Shown here in pieces: positions 24,775 to 34,814 of a stretch of DNA of 64,000 nucleotides. The stretch is from Trissonchulus latispiculum (taxonomy: Eukaryota; Nematoda; Enoplea; Enoplida; Ironidae). How positions within the stretch are numbered: the first letter of the stretch is position 1; every line of letters begins with the position of its first letter. The position numbers and the translations under genes are program-made. The notes beneath the pieces were generated by a model. The model saw only the letters and a list, made by a program, of their open reading frames with translations. It was not told where the DNA came from and made no database searches. The DNA is taken from positions 1-64,000 of the forward strand of contig JASAND010013350.1 of the NCBI GenBank assembly GCA_030248195.1. The letters run 5' to 3'.

Positions 24775-24974
24775 GCCCCCCTCAAAAAGTTGGGGGGGGA
24801 TGGGTCCCCACCCCACCCCAAATTTACGTTACACCTATGGGAGGGACTGATAAATTTGGGGGCAGTAAATTCAATTCAGCCCCTTCCGCTTCCACACGAA
24901 GCCCATTTCTAGAAAACAATTAGAAAATTATTTTTTCTGATTGTTTTCTAAAAATGGGTTTCGTGTGTTCTCCT

Positions 24975-25690
24975 TCATGATTCAATATATGTGCTTGGGG
25001 ATTTTTTGAAGGGTGGGCCCGACCCAAACATCCGGCGACCTTTCTTTGGGAAATCCAAAATTTTTGCCAAGTTTTAGCAAATTTTACCTTCATTTTCCAA
25101 AAAATTTCTCAAATTTTAGCAAAAATTTTTCGATTTTTAGCAAAAATTTGCCGATTTTTTAAAAAAATTTCTTAAAAACACTCAAATTATGCATATAAAC
25201 AGCTGAAAAATTTTTCAAGGGGGGAGCCCGACACCACAAAGGGAGGGGCCCAAATCGCAAAGGAGGGGGGCCCGGGGCGCCGCCACTGCTTGGGGGGTTT
25301 GGGTTTTCACCCCCGCCCAGACCTGGACCTCACCCCCCCCAGGGTCTCTCCCCTCACCCCTGCCCCCTCCAGAATCCGGATTTTCCGGTTTCTTGGGCAA
25401 AAAACCGGACAAATCCGGTTTTTCGGCGGCCTCACCCCCCAGAACTTTTCCTCCTGCACATGTCTGGGCTCAAACATCTGAAGGGCCTAGTTTTCGTCGG
25501 AATTTTGATAATATTATTTCCCCACGCTATGATGCAGTAAGGGGCGCTCAGATTGTCATTTCTGCCATGCGCGGGGCCGGGGGTGCCTTGCCTCCCATAA
25601 GGTGTAACGGAGATTTGGGGTGGGGGGGCTCGGCTCTCCCAAACTTTTTTGGCGGGGCCCTGGAGACCCCCCAACCGCCCAAGCCCCCCC
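24975..25690. repeat. Debris of G-run elements
   Basis: 25285-25470 is a second copy of the MITE at 20582-20766 (TGCTTGGGGGG ... CTCCTGCACATGTCTG). 25597-25690 is a truncated left end of the ATAGGTGTAA family. 25020-25200 is AT-rich with AAATTTT repeats and nothing recognisable. Confidence 0.6.
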
Positions 25691-25700
25691 CCCCAGGATC

Positions 25701-26242
25701 ATAGGTGTAACGGAGATTTGGGGTGGGGGAGGCTCCCCCCCCAACATTTTCTGGGGGGGCCCCCACTGGCGACCCCCCCAACCGCCCCCCCACGACCCCC
25801 CCAACCCCCCCCCAAAAAATTTTTCATTTTTTATACCAAAAATCGCATTTTCAGCCGTTTCTAATGATAAAAAACATGTAACCATAAAGTAATTTTAACA
25901 TTAGACAGTGGTTTTAAACTCAAAAACTTGATTGCCAACATATTTCCAAGTCCAAAATAAGGACAATATTGAGTCATAAGATCCATAATACAGTTAAAAA
26001 CGTGTATTTCTCATAATAATAAACAGTTTAAGCCAAAAATTTGGACATTTTTGAAAATTTTTTCAAAATTGACCCTAAAAATACCCACTTTTAGGTCATT
26101 TTTCGCGCCTTCGGCGCGACTACCCCCCCCCCCCCCCTTGGGGGGGGGGGGCCCCCCCCCCACAAAGTTTCGGGGGTGGGTTGAAAAAAGGCTTGGGGGG
26201 GGCAACCCCCCCAACCCCCCCCCCCCCCACCTTACACCTATG
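25701..26242. mobile_element. ATAGGTGTAA element, copy 3, beside the ALG2 start
   Basis: Full-length copy with ends ATAGGTGTAACGGAG and CTTACACCTATG. An exact 9-base target duplication, CCCAGGATC, is at 25692-25700 and 26243-26251. Its right end is only 91 bases from the ALG2 initiation codon, so it lies in the presumed promoter or 5' UTR region. Confidence 0.9.
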
Positions 26243-26333
26243 CCCAGGATCCCCTCCAACCGCCGATTGTAGGTGTGTGATTGTTTATGAACATTACTAT
26301 ATATGATTAGGTTTGCCGCTTTTGCAAAAGGTG

Positions 26334-26429
26334 ATGCGGGTTGTTCTTCTCCACCCTGATCTGGGTATTGGTGGAGCCGAACGTTTAGTCGTAGATGTTG
26401 CCTTAGCTTTGAAAGCCAAGGGACATGAG
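26334..26429 (+). CDS. ALG2: ALG2 exon 1 (N-terminal GT-B domain)
   Basis: Alpha-1,3/1,6-mannosyltransferase ALG2 adds the second and third mannoses to the dolichol-linked oligosaccharide on the cytosolic face of the ER. This exon encodes 32 residues starting [17 protein letters not shown], the diagnostic N-terminus of ALG2: the HPDLGxGGAERLV signature, with the glycine-rich loop of GT4 enzymes. The ATG at 26334 is chosen because an in-frame TGA lies at 26304-26306 with no ATG between. The donor GTAAGAGT follows GHE in phase 0. Without splicing the frame would run VRVCAL into a TTATTACC repeat, which is not protein-like for this family. The next exon, expected to encode the region around HxD...HCF, was not found before 34655. 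Confidence 0.93.
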
Positions 26430-26560
26430 GTAAGAGTGTGTGCTCTTACCTTATTATTACGTATATACCTTATTATTACCTTATTACCTACCTTATTACG
26501 TACCTTATTACTTACCTTATTATTACCAATTACGTATATAATACTTGATGTATACGTATA

Positions 26561-26971
26561 CAGGGTATTTTTTACAGGGGGGGGGGCGGGGGCCCCTCCC
26601 CGGAATTGACCTTCCCCCCCCCCCCGAAAATGCCTTCCCCCCCCCCCCCCCCCCTCCCGGGATTTTTGCTTCCCCCCCCCCCCCGGGATTTTTTGGAGGC
26701 CCAAATTTTTGCCAAAAATAGGCCAATTTTCAAAAATTTTCCGGCTTCGCCGGAGATTTTTTCGTAAAAATAGCTATTTTTAGCTTAAATCCTGGCATTT
26801 TTGAGAACTTTTTGCGTTACACCATGCGAAATACGCCAAAAATACCATTTTTTGGCTCATTTTTGCAAAAAAATCCCCCCCCCCCTGAAAATTTCTTCCC
26901 CCCCCCCGGCCCCGCGGGGGGGCCCCCCGGGAAGCCCCCCGCCCTAAAAAAAATCCCTAAAAAATACCCTG
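26561..26971. mobile_element. G-run MITE, CAGGGTATTTTT ends
   Basis: Ends CAGGGTATTTTTTA and TAAAAAATACCCTG are perfect inverted repeats, followed inward by long G/C runs. The interior has a CCGGCTTCGCCGG hairpin. CGTATA flanks it on both sides (a 5-6 base duplication, ambiguous in the ATA-rich context). A partial copy of its right half is at 32932-33105. Confidence 0.82.
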
Positions 26972-27024
26972 CGTATATATATACAATATATATTTACTAA
27001 ACTGACTGGCGTATTAACATTTTG

Positions 27025-27371
27025 CTGGGCTTTTTCTTGGCGAAAAAAGTGGGGGTTGGGGAAGTGGGGGGATGCCCCCTACTAGTGGGGGGGAACCCAA
27101 AAGTGAGGGGAATCCTAAGTGGTCTAAAATTTGCAAAAATGCAGTAAAAATAGTCTGTTTTCTACATATATATACTGCTATAACTATGCTTCAAAGTGCT
27201 CAAAATCTAGTTTTGAGTACCAAAATAGACGATTTTCGACTAAAACTTGACCAAAAATCCTTAAAATTTTTGACATCTTCTGGACACCTTACAGTGAGTG
27301 GGGGGGGGGTGAAGCCCAAAAAAGTGGGGGGGGGCGCCCCCGCCCCGCCCCCCACCACTAAAAAAGCCCAG
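27025..27371. mobile_element. G-run MITE, CTGGGCTTTTT ends
   Basis: Ends CTGGGCTTTTTC and AAAAAGCCCAG are inverted repeats; the interior has GTGGGGGG runs and AAATTTTT-rich text shared with 33569-33993. Flanks TTTTG and CTTTG match at four of five bases. Same family as the elements at 33569, 44568 and 61625. Confidence 0.75.
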
Positions 27372-27407
27372 CTTTGTACTGACCACAAAATTTACATTGA
27401 ACAGTGT

Positions 27408-27462
27408 TGCTATATATATATATACGTATATATATAATATATATATATATATATATTATAGG
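27408..27462. repeat. TA microsatellite
   Basis: Run of TATATA with interruptions such as CGTA, immediately left of the TGCGTCA element. Confidence 0.9.
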
Positions 27463-27470
27463 GGCGGGGC

Positions 27471-28181
27471 TTTTTTTTGGTTTCACGATTAGCGCCAATG
27501 CTGCGTCAGGAACTGGGGTCACTGCGTCAAAAATGAAATTTATTTTTAAACAATTTAATAAGTATTTTAAACATTATTTTAATGTGTAACCAATGTTTAA
27601 CTATTTAACCATCAATACACAGCATTAGACACATTTTCCACCTGTTTTTCAAATTTTGCATCTTTAAAGCTGACTTTAATGTGTGAAGCATTAAGATCTA
27701 GAGAAAGAACCAACACGGGGGTCTGGGGGGCGGAGCCCCCCAGAAGTTGAAGAATTTTTGCAATTAAGACTCTCTCAGGAATTAATTCAGAGCATTTTCG
27801 CGACCAGTTGATGTGGTATTAAGTATGGCCGGTTATTGCAATATCGAATGTATATTAAAATCTTTTTAAGTGCTACATCTGCAAGACTTGCAAGCTGTTT
27901 CCGCTGCTACATGCGCCATTATATTCAATGATTAAATAAAATATTAGCACTCAGCAACAAGTAAGAAGGCAGACATGCGGGGGTCTGGGGTCCCAGCCCC
28001 CAGCAGAAAATTTTTAGAAATATCACGACACGTTTGAAACACAATTTTTCCAGCAAGTTTGCACAATTTTGCCTCTAGTTGAAGTTCAAATCCAGCTCCG
28101 CCAGGCTTGCGTCAGGGCTATTTTCATTTGCGTCACACGAAAAAAATTTGCACCATGACGCAGCCCCTGACGCAAAAAAAA
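27471..28181. mobile_element. TGCGTCA-repeat element, copy 1
   Basis: About 710 bases, closely matching 59914-60671. The left part has TTTGGTTTCACGATTAGCGCC and iterated TGCGTCA; the right part has the inverted copies (TGACGCAGCCCCTGACGC). The interior carries the CTGGGGGGC-GGA-GCCCCCCAG hairpin at 27723-27743. Iterated subterminal motifs of this kind usually bind transposase. It does not encode a protein. Confidence 0.82.
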
Positions 28182-28640
28182 CATGAAACTAACGAAAAAC
28201 TGAATCGAAAAACCGACTTCAGATTCCTGTTCTACGACCCCGAAAACCTCTATACACAATGTTTCAGCAAAATTGACGACGAAAATTTTTTGATTCCCCT
28301 TGGTCCCCCCTTAAAAACTTAAAAATTTAAATTTTTTAAAATTTTAAAATTTTATTACCAATCAATCAGGCATGTATTGGAATACATCCACACAAAATTT
28401 GAGCTAAATTGGTTAAGTTTCGCTAAAGTTAACATCAAGTAAACTATCTCCCCCCCCCCCAATTGAGGCTGGGGGGGGAGATTGTTTACTTGATCCCTAA
28501 AATATCTATAACGAACCGAAAAGTTTAAAAAACAAACTTTAAATTATGAGCGAAATAATGTGCCAAGTTACACTTTCAATGATTCAGGTCATTGAATGTG
28601 TACACTCAATAAGTTTATCATTGAATGTATACATTCAATC
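28182..28640. other. AT-rich spacer, no gene recognised
   Basis: Includes a palindrome with ATCAAGTAAAC on the left and GTTTACTTGAT on the right around C/G runs (28434-28492), and two palindromic repeats of the CATTGAATGTxTACATTCAAT type at 28590-28640. No supported coding region. Confidence 0.5.
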
Positions 28641-29289
28641 GCGCCCCTACATAATATGGGTGTAAAGGCGTCTGCGCGGCCCCCTGGAGTCCGTGTTGGC
28701 GTGGTGCCAGCTAATTAGAGGCCCGGGAGTGGTAAAAAGGTTACCATCGTAAACAACTCGAGTAGTACTACAAGTACCACCATACTTTTGGTTCGAATTC
28801 GAAACTTCGAATTTTTGCACTAGGCGATAGTTACCGTGCGTTTGTTTTTTTTCTGAGTAAATAACGCTTATTGGAAATGCATTTTACGGCGAAGTGTTGG
28901 AACGATGTGGGCATTTTGGCACCATACTTAACTATTATATATATATATATATATGTTGGTAGACAGGATCCCCCCATGCTACCTTTTTTGGTCATTTTGG
29001 CACCTGGCCAATTTTGGCTCTGTGCCAAGGTCCCAAAGTCGGACTTTCGCTATTTTTCGCAAATTTTGGTCACACTTTTCTAGAACTGGGTAGAAGTTGG
29101 AGAGGTCTAGTATCTTTTGTTGAAAATTACCAGTAGGGGTGCATAAAGTAACGAGGGGGATTTTTTAATTTTGCTTCCTAGCTTTCAGGAGATGGGCCCA
29201 AACTTTGCATTTTTTGGCCTGTTTGGGCGAAAAGTTTCCAAGTCCCATTTTCACTAGACATAGCCTAAAAGTCGCTAAAAATGGCGTTT

Positions 29290-30215
29290 TTCGGCCTTGG
29301 GGTGGTCCCCATATATAGTAAATCGGGGTCGCTGAAAACGATGAGCATACTGCCGATACCGCCCGAAGTGACCACTGGTCAGCATGGCTCCCGTGGTTCC
29401 TCGCCCAGGGTCAAAGTTGGAAAAACTCAGTCTAAACAGCGTTTTTCGGCGTTTTGGTCGGGGGCATATATAGTAAATCGACTACGCTCGTTTCAATGGG
29501 CATATCGTCGAAACCGACGGAAGTGACCACTGGTCACTACAGCCTATGGGGCCTATTGACCACTGGTCAAACAGCCCAAAACAGTGTTTTTCGGCGTTTT
29601 GGTCGGGGGCATATATAGTAAATCGACTACGCTCGTTTCAATGGGCATATTGCCGAAACCGACGGAAGTGACCACTGGTCACTACAGCCTACGGGGCCTA
29701 TTGACCACTGGTCAGACGGCCTAAAACTGCGTATTTCGGCGTTTTGGTCGGGGGCATATATAGTAAATCGACTACGCTCGTTTCAATGGGAGTATCGCCG
29801 AAACCGACGGAAGTGACCACTGGTCACTACAGCCTATGGGGCCTATTGACCACTGGTCAAACGGCCCAAAACTGCGTTTTTCGGCGTTTTGGTAGGGGGC
29901 AGATATAGTAAATCGACTACGCTCGTTTCAATGGGCATATTGCCGAAACCGACGGAAGTGACCACTGGTCACTACGGCCTAAGAGTGCTATTGACCACTG
30001 GTCAAACGGCCTAAAACTGCGTTTTTTGGCGTTTTGATCGGGGGCATATATAGTAAATAGACTACGCTCGTTTCAATGGGTATATTGCCGAAATCGAGGG
30101 AGTGACCAGTGGTCACTACGGTCTATGGGGCCTATTGACCAGTGGTCAAACCCCTTAAAACAGCGTTTTTCGGCGTTTTGTTGGGGGCATATATTGTAAA
30201 TCGACTACGCTCGTT
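29290..30215. repeat. 145-base tandem array, six copies
   Basis: The landmark ACTACGCTCGTTTCAATGGG recurs at 29481, 29626, 29771, 29916 and 30061, an exact 145-base period, and again (with a 2-base loss) at 30204. Each unit contains two near-palindromic GACCACTGGTCA boxes. Units differ by a few substitutions. Degenerate lead-in from about 29100. Confidence 0.93.
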
Positions 30216-30292
30216 CAGCATGGCACTGTTCAAGCTCCTTGTATCCATTATATACCGCATTGCTGGAAAGGGATCCTTTAAAATGTCAGAAG

Positions 30293-32254
30293 GACAAGAA
30301 ATAAAAATGCTCCTCTGGAGCATGAAAAAGTAATATGGGTGATGGCACTAGCGTAGATACGGGGCGGGCGGGGCGGGCGGCCGCCCTCCCCGAAATAATG
30401 GCTTTGCCCCCCTGAAAATTTGGGCAAATGAAAAATTTTACGCCCGCGCGGAGCGCGGGCGTTTAATGTGATTAGAAACATGCACAAATTGTACATTAAT
30501 GCTTCAAAATAGCTCAACATTGATGCATTTTCTACACCATTAAAAAATTTTTGCGCCTTCGGCGCGAATTTTGGCTATTTACATTATCAAAATTATTATT
30601 TTTCATTAAGCATGCTAACGAATGTTTGTATATATAACTACTTGCTTTGCAGTTTTGCTGTTAAATATCTGCGTTATTCCCAACATCTCAGCTTCGGCAT
30701 AATTGGTTGATATAATCAGGATACGCAGTTCTTAATGGGAGCATCCTAATAGTTTGAGTTTTCGGACAAGACAGTAAACGTAGAAAATAGCAAATATATA
30801 AAGGTGCGAAATGTTGTTAGACAATTGATAAATCATTGTAAAGAATTAAATGTTTCAATAGCGTTTAATGGCGAACTTTAAAAATTTTCTCAACTTCTGG
30901 GGGGTCCGCCCCCCAGACCCCCCGTTTGGGACTTGTGTACCTATTATAATTAGACCTCTGCTAGTTTGCTTTACTTTACCTTAGTTTACCTGCTTTGTAG
31001 TTCTGTTATTAACTGCATTATTCCAAACATGATCTGCCTTCAACGACGGATAATGGATATGCTTAGAATACCCTGTTCCAAATGGGAGCATCTTAGTCTT
31101 AGTTTTCGTACGGGATTGTGGAAGTCAAAAATTTAAATAGGTAGCAAATTAAACTACAAAATTTAGTTTGGGAACTGATAATATACAATGCAAAGAATTC
31201 AATGTTTCAGCAGCGTTTTAACGGCAAAATTTAAAAATTTTCTCAACTTCTGGGGGGCTCCGCCCCCCAGACCCCCCGCTTTGGGTTTTTGCGTGCCGCT
31301 TTCGGTTACAACAGCATTAAGCTATGTATATATATATATATGTACTGAACTAGAAAACATATTAACAGGGAAAGTTACAGCATATGTAGCGTGCATACAA
31401 TTATTGCGCAAAAAATGAAATTTACCCCCCCCCCCAGCCTTCGGTCAACACCGCCCCCCCTGAAAATTTTTCGTACCTACGCTACTGGGTGATGGTGAGG
31501 TTTCAAAATCAAGAGAGGACTAGTTTTTAAAATGCTTAATATGGGGCTAGGTTAAAAAATAGAAGAGGACTAGGTTGTGAGCGAATTAATATGGGCACAG
31601 CTTCGCCGAACAACCCATATTCGCGGGATTTCACGTTTCGTCTTAGCTTAGAGCTATCAATGTCAGTCAATAAAAAATTTAAGCAGTTGAATACTCATCG
31701 AATATAGCTGTTTGCATGTACTGTGTTAGACTAGCTGCTAGGAATATATACGTAAATTATCATCATTTTGTTGTGTTGAACTACCGCAGGCTCTACTACT
31801 AGGAGAGGTCTAAGGATATGATGCTAAAGCTATTGGTCCAAGTCAGGAGGAAATAGAAGATCGTGGGAGAGTCCTAAGTTATTCTTGAATATAAATTTTC
31901 CGTATAAATGGATACGTAAAATGCGCTGGTTAGTATGAAGCACTTATCGAAGTAAACGTTTGCTAAAATAAAATTTCGAATAAAGCTCGAGCACATACCG
32001 TAGCTGTAGGTTATTTATGAACTATAAACGAAATGTATCGTGGATATGCATAATAATTTACATTTACAGACCGCGAATATGGGTTGTTCGGCGAAGCTGT
32101 GCCCATATTAATTCGCTCACAACCTAGTCCTCTTCTATTTTTTAACCTAGCCCCATATTAAGCAGTTTAAAAACTAGTCCTCTCTTGATTTTGAAACCTC
32201 ACCATCACCCATATTACTTTTTCATGCTCCAGAGGAGCATTTTTATTTCTTGTC
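30293..32254. mobile_element. Palindromic element (long inverted repeats)
   Basis: The left arm begins GACAAGAAATAAAAATGCTC at 30293, is interrupted at 30346, and resumes 31496-31640. The right arm 32070-32254 is its reverse complement. Arms of about 200 bases surround a unique centre of about 430 bases. No coding capacity. Confidence 0.85.
30346..31486. mobile_element. Element with exact 9-base target duplication
   Basis: Flanked by GGGTGATGG at 30337-30345 and 31487-31495. Ends ACTAGCGTAGATACG and CGTACCTACGCTACT are inverted repeats with one or two differences. The uninterrupted site is preserved in the opposite arm of the host palindrome (32202-32210 on the other strand), which proves the boundaries. 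Two copies of the CTGGGGGG-TCC-GCCCCCCAG hairpin module (30897 and 31250) and a GCGCCTTCGGCGC hairpin (30552) lie inside. Confidence 0.93.
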
Positions 32255-32361
32255 TTTACACCTGTATACAGTCTTTTAATTGTGGGTTAGTTATGACATC
32301 AGTTGTGTTCTCAACAGTCTGGTATATAAGCACGTCTTTGTTGTTTTCCTTTGCATTTTTG

Positions 32362-32931
32362 TCAGTTTGGATTGCCAAGACATCTTGACTCTCTACTCAT
32401 AGTTTCTTGTTTAATAGCAGCTTTGCACTTGTTCGCCCAAGACTTGTATTCATTGAGCAAATGTACAGTACGGTTAGCTTTATAATGCCTGAAAGCTTGT
32501 AACTTCTTAGTTAGCAGACGCTTTACACGATTAGAGTAAGTTGGCTTATGACCATTGTGAGACCCACCAAATTTATGTGGAACATGTTTGTCAATCAAAT
32601 CTAAACTTATGGATTTAAATATCAGCCACATATCGTTTACCGTTTTTCCGTCAAAAAGCAAAGTCCAATTTAAAGCTTGAAGAGTTCTATAGATAGATGC
32701 TTCGTCCGCTTTAGGCCACAAATATTTCACCGAGCCCCCCTCCGCCCGATGTATTGGTGTATGAACTTTAAAGGATACGACATTGTGATCGCTTGTGCTC
32801 AAAGGTGGGCTAACATTCACTTCTGACACCAAGGACAAATCACTCACAAAAACCAAATCAAGAACAGAGTCAAACCTAGTAGGTTCAAGAACTACTTGCG
32901 AAAGACCAAAAGATGAGAAAAGGTTATAGAA
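32362..32931 (-). mobile_element. LINE endonuclease fragment
   Basis: Reading the minus strand from 32931: GLSQVVLEPTRFDSVLDLVF, then VSDLSLVSEVNV, then PPLSTSDHNVVSFKV, which is the C-terminal part of an apurinic-type endonuclease domain with the catalytic SDH motif. A linker region toward the reverse transcriptase follows (NRVKRLLTKKLQAFRHYKAN, then a YKSWANKCKAAIKQE-type stretch). This is CR1/L2/Jockey-type organisation. It is truncated at both ends, on its 5' side by the G-run element starting at 32932. Confidence 0.88.
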
Positions 32932-33105
32932 ATCCTGGCATTTTTGAGAACTTTTTGCGTTTCACCATGCAAAATACGCCAAAAAATACCATTTTTTGGC
33001 TCATTTATGCAAAAAAATCTTCCCCCCCTAAAATTCCCCCCGGCCCGGGGGGCCCCCGGGAAGTCCCCCCCCCCCCGGAAAAAAATCCCTAAAAAATACC
33101 CTGCA
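32932..33105. mobile_element. Partial G-run MITE (right half)
   Basis: Matches 26785-26971 in the same orientation, from CTGGCATTTTTGAGAAC to CCTAAAAAATACCCTGC. The left half is missing; a shorter related end lies at 39765-39880. Confidence 0.75.
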
Positions 33106-33568
33106 GGCTGTGCATACATAACATAATATCTAATATATTTATATATATATATATCTATGTACTGTTTAGGCGCAGTTTATTACTTGCTATCATGATTCCT
33201 CTCGTTGTTTCACCGAAACGTCTGACGGAACATTGCTTGTTACTATCGCCGGTATGATTTATCATTATTTGATTTATAGTCGGGGCGGGAAAACAAAAAC
33301 AGTGACAAGAAGGAGTCAAGTAAAAGCACCCTAACAGAGAACTCAAGGTAGAAGATAGCGAGACCTATGTAAAGTCTGACACAAAATTTTCGGGATTCGA
33401 TTTTATTTTCGGGACCGCTTAGGCATCTGCTTTAACGTAAAAAACCTCGATAAACCGATATTTTGAAAATTTTTCAAAATTTTAAATTTTATAAAATTTG
33501 TCCTCTCATCATGACAATTCAGAAAATAATGTTATGGGACTCCAATGAATGTTAAATGCTGTATATAA
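33106..33568. other. Spacer, no gene recognised
   Basis: TA microsatellite at 33127-33155. 33380-33500 resembles part of the arm of the 9911-12935 element (GGGACCGCTTAGGCATCTGC). Nothing coding. Confidence 0.45.
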
Positions 33569-33993
33569 CTGGTTTTTCTTTAGTGGGGGGGGGGGGGTGG
33601 GGGGGACCCCCCCACTTTTTTGGTTCCCCCCCCACTCCACCCCTTCCACCCCCACTCGTTCCCCCCCCCACTTTTTTGGGCTTCCTTCCCACTCACTATA
33701 AGGTGCCCAGAAAATGCCAAATTTTTAGGATTTTTGGTCAAAATTTTCAAAAATTTTCCGGCTTTGCCGGGATTTTTTGGTTAAAAATCGTCTATTTTGG
33801 TACTAAATCTTGATTTTTGAGCACTTTTTAGCTTAGATGTAGCAGTATACGTAGAAAACACGCAATTTTTACCGCATTTTTAGCATTTTTAGCCCATTTT
33901 ATTCCCCCCCACTTTTGGTGTTCCCCCCCCCCCCCACATGTGGGGGGACCCCCCCACTTCCCCCCCACTTTTTTTGGGCTAGAGAAAACCCAG
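33569..33993. mobile_element. G-run MITE with TATAA duplication
   Basis: Ends CTGGTTTTTCTTTAG and CTAGAGAAAACCCAG are inverted repeats. TATAA flanks it exactly on both sides (33564-33568 and 33994-33998). The interior has GTGGGGG runs, CCGGCTTTGCCGG and AAATTTT blocks. Same family as 27025, 44568 and 61625. Confidence 0.88.
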
Positions 33994-34548
33994 TATAAAC
34001 TATCACAATTTTGTACACACATTTTTGTGTCAAACTTTAGTACAGTGAGTATAGCTGAAAACAAAGTTACTGGTCACTTCCTTTGGTTTCGACAATACGC
34101 CCATTGAAACGAGCATAGTCGATTTACCATATATGCCACCAACAAAAGGCAGAAAATCGCTGTTTATAGTGAGTTTTCCCAACTTTGACCCTGGTCGAGG
34201 AACCACGGGAGCCATACTGACCATTGGTCACTTCGGGCTTATGCTATGATCATCGTTTTCAGCGACCCTGATTTATATGGATACCACCAAGTGTACAGAA
34301 TACATAAGAGTATGACAAGCGTCACACTCTGTGTTATCAGCTTGCGAGCCATGCTCTGCGCACTAACGGCCCACCCTCCCCTCCGCAATTGCGCACCTAG
34401 TGGACCCCTCCGCAAATCAGTACCTAGTACGCAATTGCGTATGTCACTCGTTTGTACAATAAGCCTTCTATCGGGACCTACCCCCCCCCCCCGCAAATGT
34501 GACCTGTGACCGCGCAGACGCCTTTACACCCATATTATGCAGGGGCGC

Positions 34549-34654
34549 AATAGGGCCCCTACATACGTAATTCAAAAGTAAGTTTTTCTTTTCAAACATG
34601 TATATGTTTCATCCAGCTGCGTTTTGCAATTTGCAAGCTTATGTATTTTTTCAG
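34549..34654 (+). other. Unique sequence before ALG2 exon
   Basis: Short non-repetitive stretch containing the polypyrimidine acceptor TATTTTTTCAG that ends at 34654. Confidence 0.6.
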
Positions 34655-34814
34655 GCGGCTGGTTTCCTCGCTCTATATTCTCGCGATTCTACGCGCTCTG
34701 TGCTTATATTCGCATGATTTTGGCTGCCCTCTGGCTTGTACTTTTTAGTGAATTGGACTACGATGTTGTCTTCTGTGATCAAGTCTCCGCTTGTATACCA
34801 GTGTTAAAATTGGC
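34655..34814 (+). CDS. ALG2: ALG2 internal exon (VCDQVSAC region)
   Basis: The exon opens in phase 1 after acceptor TATTTTTTCAG. It encodes GWFPRSIFSRFY, CAYIRMILAALWLVLF, ELDYDVVFCDQVSACIPVLKLA. These match the ALG2 block GDWLPR ... CAYVRM ... DQVSACIPV, including the membrane-associated hydrophobic helix and the conserved Asp/Gln-Val-Ser motif of the N-terminal Rossmann domain. Two donors are possible. GTGGGT at 34815 leaves phase 2 and joins the next exon in frame (KLA-GVPVVFYCHFPD). GTAATT at 34819 would leave phase 0 and break the frame, so the first is preferred. It is preceded by the 28641-34548 composite and followed by a 12.6-kb intron. Confidence 0.92.

Larger units (their letters stand above)
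22795..24965. mobile_element. ACAATTAG-repeat foldback, interrupted
   Basis: 22798-23040 consists of iterated AAAACAATTAGAAA and TTTCTAATTGTTTTC units on both strands, ending in TTTTCTAGAAATGGGCTTCG. Matching text with inverted ends (CGAAGCCCATTTCTAG ... GAAAACAATTAGAAAA) is at 24893-24965. The elements at 23661-24774 lie between the two parts and appear to have inserted into it. Confidence 0.6.
28641..34548. mobile_element. 5.9-kb composite element with 39-base inverted ends
   Basis: 28641-28679 (GCGCCCCTACATAATATGGG, then TGTAAAGGCGTCTGCGCGG) is repeated in reverse at 34510-34548 with one mismatch. Inside the left end is a satellite-like array (29290-30215); inside the right end is one inverted unit of the same array (34060-34260). 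The middle was colonised by other elements: a palindrome at 30293-32254, a LINE fragment and G-run MITEs. No transposase frame was seen. No clean target duplication. Confidence 0.75.
26430..34654 (+). other. ALG2: ALG2 intron(s) 1-2 with one unlocated exon
   Basis: ALG2 proteins have about 28 residues between the exon at 26334 (ending GHE) and the one at 34655 (starting GGWFPR). An exon of about 80-90 bases, opening in phase 0 and ending in phase 1, should lie here, but I could not find one by reading. The interval is almost wholly repeats: a TTATTACC microsatellite (26440-26530), two G-run MITEs, the TGCGTCA element and the 28641-34548 composite. Either the exon is divergent, or it is missing from this assembly or haplotype. 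Confidence 0.6.

Noticed and set aside
23469..26609. Many proline/glycine-rich open frames over 70 codons
   Set aside because: Low-complexity translation of G/C runs in non-coding elements; several run on both strands at once.
28200..28300. Frame with FYDPENLYTQCFSK that vaguely recalls the missing ALG2 segment (HYDPxHCF)
   Set aside because: Spacing is wrong, there is no acceptor or phase-1 donor, and the flanks are repeat DNA.
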